64,000 nucleotides of DNA from Macropodus opercularis. Lineage: Eukaryota; Chordata; Actinopteri; Anabantiformes; Osphronemidae. The DNA is taken from NCBI GenBank assembly GCA_030770545.1, contig CM061107.1:2692001-2756000 (forward strand), given 5' to 3'. Positions 60,615 to 64,000 of the stretch are shown here, piece by piece. The notes below the pieces were generated by a model. It made no database searches and was not told where the DNA came from. It worked only from the letters and a program-made list of their open reading frames with translations. The stretch's first letter is position 1. Every line of letters begins with the position of its first letter. Position numbers and translations under genes: made by a program.

Positions 60615-62961
60615 TCAGATCTTGCTGTTCTCCAGGTGGGAGTCGATGTGCTTGATGAGGGCGTCATCGGGGTAACCGACGGGGAAGATCAGCTGGCAGA
60701 GAGGGCAGCTGCGCATGTCGCTCTCCTCGGTCTCCATCCAGAGCTGCACACACAAACACACACACTTTAACATCACTGGATTGTATTAGTCATTCAGTGG
60801 GAGGCAGCAGAATTATATCACTACTTAGTAAGTCTTATACAACCACGAACCGCTTCATCCTGCCATGAAATAAACACACTTGTAGTAAATCTGAGTGTCT
60901 GCTACAGTTCAGACGAGGGAGCAGATGTGGAGAAACGTTTGGAAATGATGCTTATCGGACTAGAGATGAGGCCATATCAGCTGTTTTAAGATATTAAATC
61001 ATCATTTGCTGGCCACAGCTTTTCCAATTTGTACGTCATTATTTTTTAAATTTATGGTTAAAAAAATAGTCTTCAGTGTCGGACAGTGATTTGAAAATGG
61101 AAGCCTCATATTATCTTCAGACATTTTCTAATTTGACACGGTTTAAAGTTAATCCAGAGGAATAATATCCGAAAAGACATTTTGACACGAAAACCTCACT
61201 TCATCACTTTGATGACTGGAGTTTCCCTTCAGGGTGAGATGCCCTTCACGATTCAAAGAAAATCAACAGCGTCAGGAGGAAACAGGAAAGAGACGGTGGT
61301 CTTAAGTGTCAAACTGTGTTGACGTTGACCCATCCAGCCTCCTCCGTCTACGGAATGTGGGTCTCTAAGTTCTCACAGTAATTTTTCAGACAAATAATCG
61401 TAATTCCTATTGCACCTTACGATTTCTGGACTTATGCTTCATTAGGCATTTGCTGAAACAACCAGTGCTGCTGTTGCTCTTGTCTTATTTATCTTGAACC
61501 AAAGATGCACTGAAGCTGTTTGTATTGCTGCACCAGTACTCGTGTGCAGGGCGCGATCTCCAGCTCAGGTCGCCAGACATGGAGGGTGTGTGTTTTTAAC
61601 TTCGGCTAGTCAGACCAGCTCATGCCCTCTAAGCAGAGCTAGGATATAATTAGCTTAGCAGAGGTCGGGCAGCTTGTGCAAGTTGGCATACAAACTTGTT
61701 AGACTTATTAAAACTTTGTAGTACTATTAAGTAATAATACGCAACTATTAAGGTGATCCAACCCGTCTTAGTGCGTAAGTGTGCCTCTGTAAACGGTTCC
61801 TCGAGCCGTGTGGCCATTACTGATTGGATTGTGGGTATTTGTTCTAGTAAGTAGGACATCACTGAAGGCCTAGGTGTGAAATGCACGGACGCCGCTGCAG
61901 TTTAGTGCACAGTCATAAGACTGATATCAAACTTCTCATCTTACTCTGAGAACATAAGCAAACAAGTTTCTCAAAATGCTGAACGGCTGTGTGAAGGAAG
62001 TTGGAAGTAGGAAGGTACGATGTGAGGACAGATGTGTTGAGATGATTGCGACTTGTTGGGTGAAAGCCACACTCGTAAAAACAACAAGCTGTTATTGGGA
62101 ACCAGCTCCGCATCCCTGTGGTAACAGCACTGAGCTGACATGCTGCCGGACCTTCGTGGGTTCAAATTCGATTTGTACTCACGTTGATGGAAGGCCAGGA
62201 CTGAGCGTGCTCTGCTGACATGTAGCCAGGCTGCGGGTGGCAGCTGAGGGTGTTGGACCTCTGAGGGATCGGGAAAGCCGAGCAGGACGCTGGGCCTCTC
62301 ATGACGCCGCTGGGCACTGCAGCAGAGAGGACGCCGAGCGTCCGGGGCGGGCTGATTGGATGAGGACAGGTCCACTCCTCCTCATCCTCAGACGACTGCG
62401 GAGGCTGGGGCGCCGGTGCTGAAGGAGGAGGGGGCTCGAAATGAAGGTGGGCCACCTCTGAGAGCGGGAATGGCATCTCGCGTGTGTGACGCAGGGAACT
62501 CTCCACGTCTCCTCCTGCACCACCCTGATGGGGAGACGGGGAGCTCCTGTGCTGCAGTCCAGTGTGAGCAGAGCCCACAAGTTGGGCTTGCTGTTTAGAG
62601 TAGCCATCGACATAAGGCCGAGGCTTCGGCAGGGTCGAGACAGGGTCCAGGGAGAAGCGCGGCGGGCACTGGTAAGCCGAGGGGTCGGCCACCTCAGAGT
62701 AGCTACGACGGCCCTGGAAGCTGGCCCTCAGCAGCTGCGTGGGTGGCCGGCAGGAGTAGGAGGCCGGGCCGTCGTTGACGTCCAGCAGGGGTGAGCGACG
62801 GTGCATGTCAGGGGAGAGGCGCTGCAGGACGGGAGAGCGTCTCTGCTGGATCGGGGAGTGGTGAGGCGGAGGCGGAACTGGAGAATGACGCTGAGAGATG
62901 GGCGAGTGGCGCTGCGATACGGGAGAGTGGCGCTGGTGGTGGATGGGAGAGTGACGCTGAA
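60615..62961 (-). CDS. tbkbp1: TBK1-binding protein 1 (SINTBAD), C-terminal part, partial at right edge
   Basis: This is an adaptor that binds the kinases TBK1 and IKBKE in antiviral innate signalling. Two exons are seen on the minus strand: 62183-62961 (acceptor CCCACCAG|TTCAGCG) and the last, 60615-60743 (stop TGA 60617-60615), about 302 residues. The first begins with degenerate QRHSP repeats (QRHSPVSQRHSPISQRHSPV and neighbours) and contains FQGRRSYSEVAD, TLPKPRPYVDGY, SEDEEEWTCP and AEHAQSWPSIN. The last exon encodes LWMETEESD and a C-terminal C2H2 zinc finger (CPLCQLIF...ALIKHIDSH) ending HLENSKI, the family hallmark. The N-terminal coiled coils and TBK1-binding region must lie in exons beyond 64000. 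Confidence 0.94.
60744..62182 (-). other. Last intron of tbkbp1
   Basis: A 1.4-kb intron with donor AAC|GTGAGTAC (at 62182) and acceptor GTGTGTGCAG (before 60743). It contains AGGTGTGA at 61872-61879, a T-box half-site that may be chance. Otherwise it has no exon or repeat. Confidence 0.7.
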
Positions 62962-64000
62962 CTGGTGGGACAGAGAAAGCAAACGTCAAATGAGCTAAAC
63001 ATTTGGCCGACAGGTTCTATACGACTTGTTTCAGCTGAATGTAACTGAGCGTCTACGGCCTTGATGCTAATCAGATGCTGTGTGTGACCAAACCTTCCAG
63101 AAGACTGAACTCAATAAACCGCACATTATGTTCCTCTAATAATTCAGTGAAAGATTTAGATATGCACAGTGCAGCCGTACTGTTTCCTGTAATTATGTTG
63201 ATGAGTCAGTCGCCCCTGTAGTCTCGGGTCCACTTCCCATTTTAACAAGCAAACATCATTTATGGCCGCTCGCTTGGCTGGTGTTTGAGCTTGACGCACA
63301 GAATGGAGAAGTCAGGTCAGGTCAGGTCTCGCTGGACGTGCACTGGCTCCTTGCGACTGCGATTTCGAAAAGGCTTTTGATTTGTTGTTAAACTTGGCCA
63401 TGAACCACAGATTTGACTGTATAACACATGCACATGTTGTGGATTAGGGTGTAAAGTGAAGTTTGGGGTTTTTTTTTGTATTTCCCACTGTTCACAGTGT
63501 AGAAATATTTATTCACAGATTTACGCATCGCAATTTTCCAGTTTGTGAAGGCAAAACAACGCAGCCTTCTGGTTTGTGGTAGCTCGTAGATGCACAACTG
63601 TGAGACATTAGCTAAATGTGTGAGTTTATGTACAGGAAGAGAAGGTGTTGCTGCTGGTGACTCCACAACAAGCCTGCGTTTACGAAGTGAGAGGAAACTA
63701 AATGAACAAATTAGAAGCCAGTTCATGAGAAATTGTAGCAAAAGCAAAATCTGATTAGAAACAATTCTGTGAAATTTTTTGCAAAACGCAAAAAAAACTA
63801 TACAGTCTGTATATTTATTAAAATAAATTTTACATTTCTTCCAAATAAACCAATAAACCAATCTTTATTTAAATTTTGAGATACTTAATATATTTGATGG
63901 AAATGTAGCAAATTTTTTATCCAATAATTTTAATATATCATATTATTGATAAATCTTTAAGATCCACTCCACTAAAAACAAATATTATATATATATAATT
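62962..64000 (-). other. tbkbp1 upstream intron, truncated by window edge
   Basis: No further tbkbp1 exon is recognisable. The sequence becomes very AT-rich towards the end, finishing in a short (TA)n run at 63986-63997. The next 5' exon lies outside the window. Confidence 0.6.

Overview
This window is nuclear DNA from a bony fish, most likely a teleost with a compact genome. The evidence is spliced genes with short GT-AG introns (many about 70-150 bp), proteins that read as vertebrate orthologues, and decayed Tc1-like and SINE-like repeats typical of fish. I see no bacterial or phage features and no CRISPR array.

Left to right, seven genes can be reconstructed exon by exon. cdk5rap3 (minus, 2268-6461) is the UFM1-ligase adaptor. 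prr15l (plus, 10285-10620) is a one-exon gene. pnpo (minus, 12197-13846) is pyridoxamine 5'-phosphate oxidase. mrpl10 (plus, 14165-15617) is mitochondrial ribosomal protein uL10m. osbpl7 (plus, 18396-23072) is an oxysterol-binding-protein-related lipid transporter. tbx21 (minus, 26755-37579) encodes T-bet. The last two exons of tbkbp1 (minus, 60615-62961) encode the TBK1 adaptor SINTBAD, whose 5' part lies beyond the right edge. Splice phases close in every complete multi-exon model, giving 505, 274, 248, 861 and 621 residues for cdk5rap3, pnpo, mrpl10, osbpl7 and tbx21. prr15l is 111 residues.

Gene order and relative strands match what I recall of human 17q21.32 (TBKBP1-TBX21-OSBPL7-MRPL10-...-PNPO-PRR15L-CDK5RAP3). 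The human LRRC46-SCRN2-SP6-SP2 block, which lies between MRPL10 and PNPO, is absent here, and pnpo and mrpl10 now start head to head 318 bp apart. The genes do not form one pathway. They are a conserved neighbourhood that includes two innate or adaptive immune regulators (tbx21, tbkbp1).

Non-coding parts: the left 2 kb has promoter-like sequence (an NRF1-like site and a strong minus-strand splice donor) with no identifiable product. The prr15l flanks carry three perfect inverted repeats and a Tc1-like end. tbx21 intron 1 is 6.7 kb. A 23-kb gene-free interval separates tbx21 from tbkbp1; it holds no supportable coding gene but has several stretches that look like candidate regulatory elements. 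I found no clearly undescribed system. The strongest oddities are the altered OSBP signature of osbpl7 (EQVCHHPP), the rearranged pnpo-mrpl10 junction and the hairpins around prr15l.
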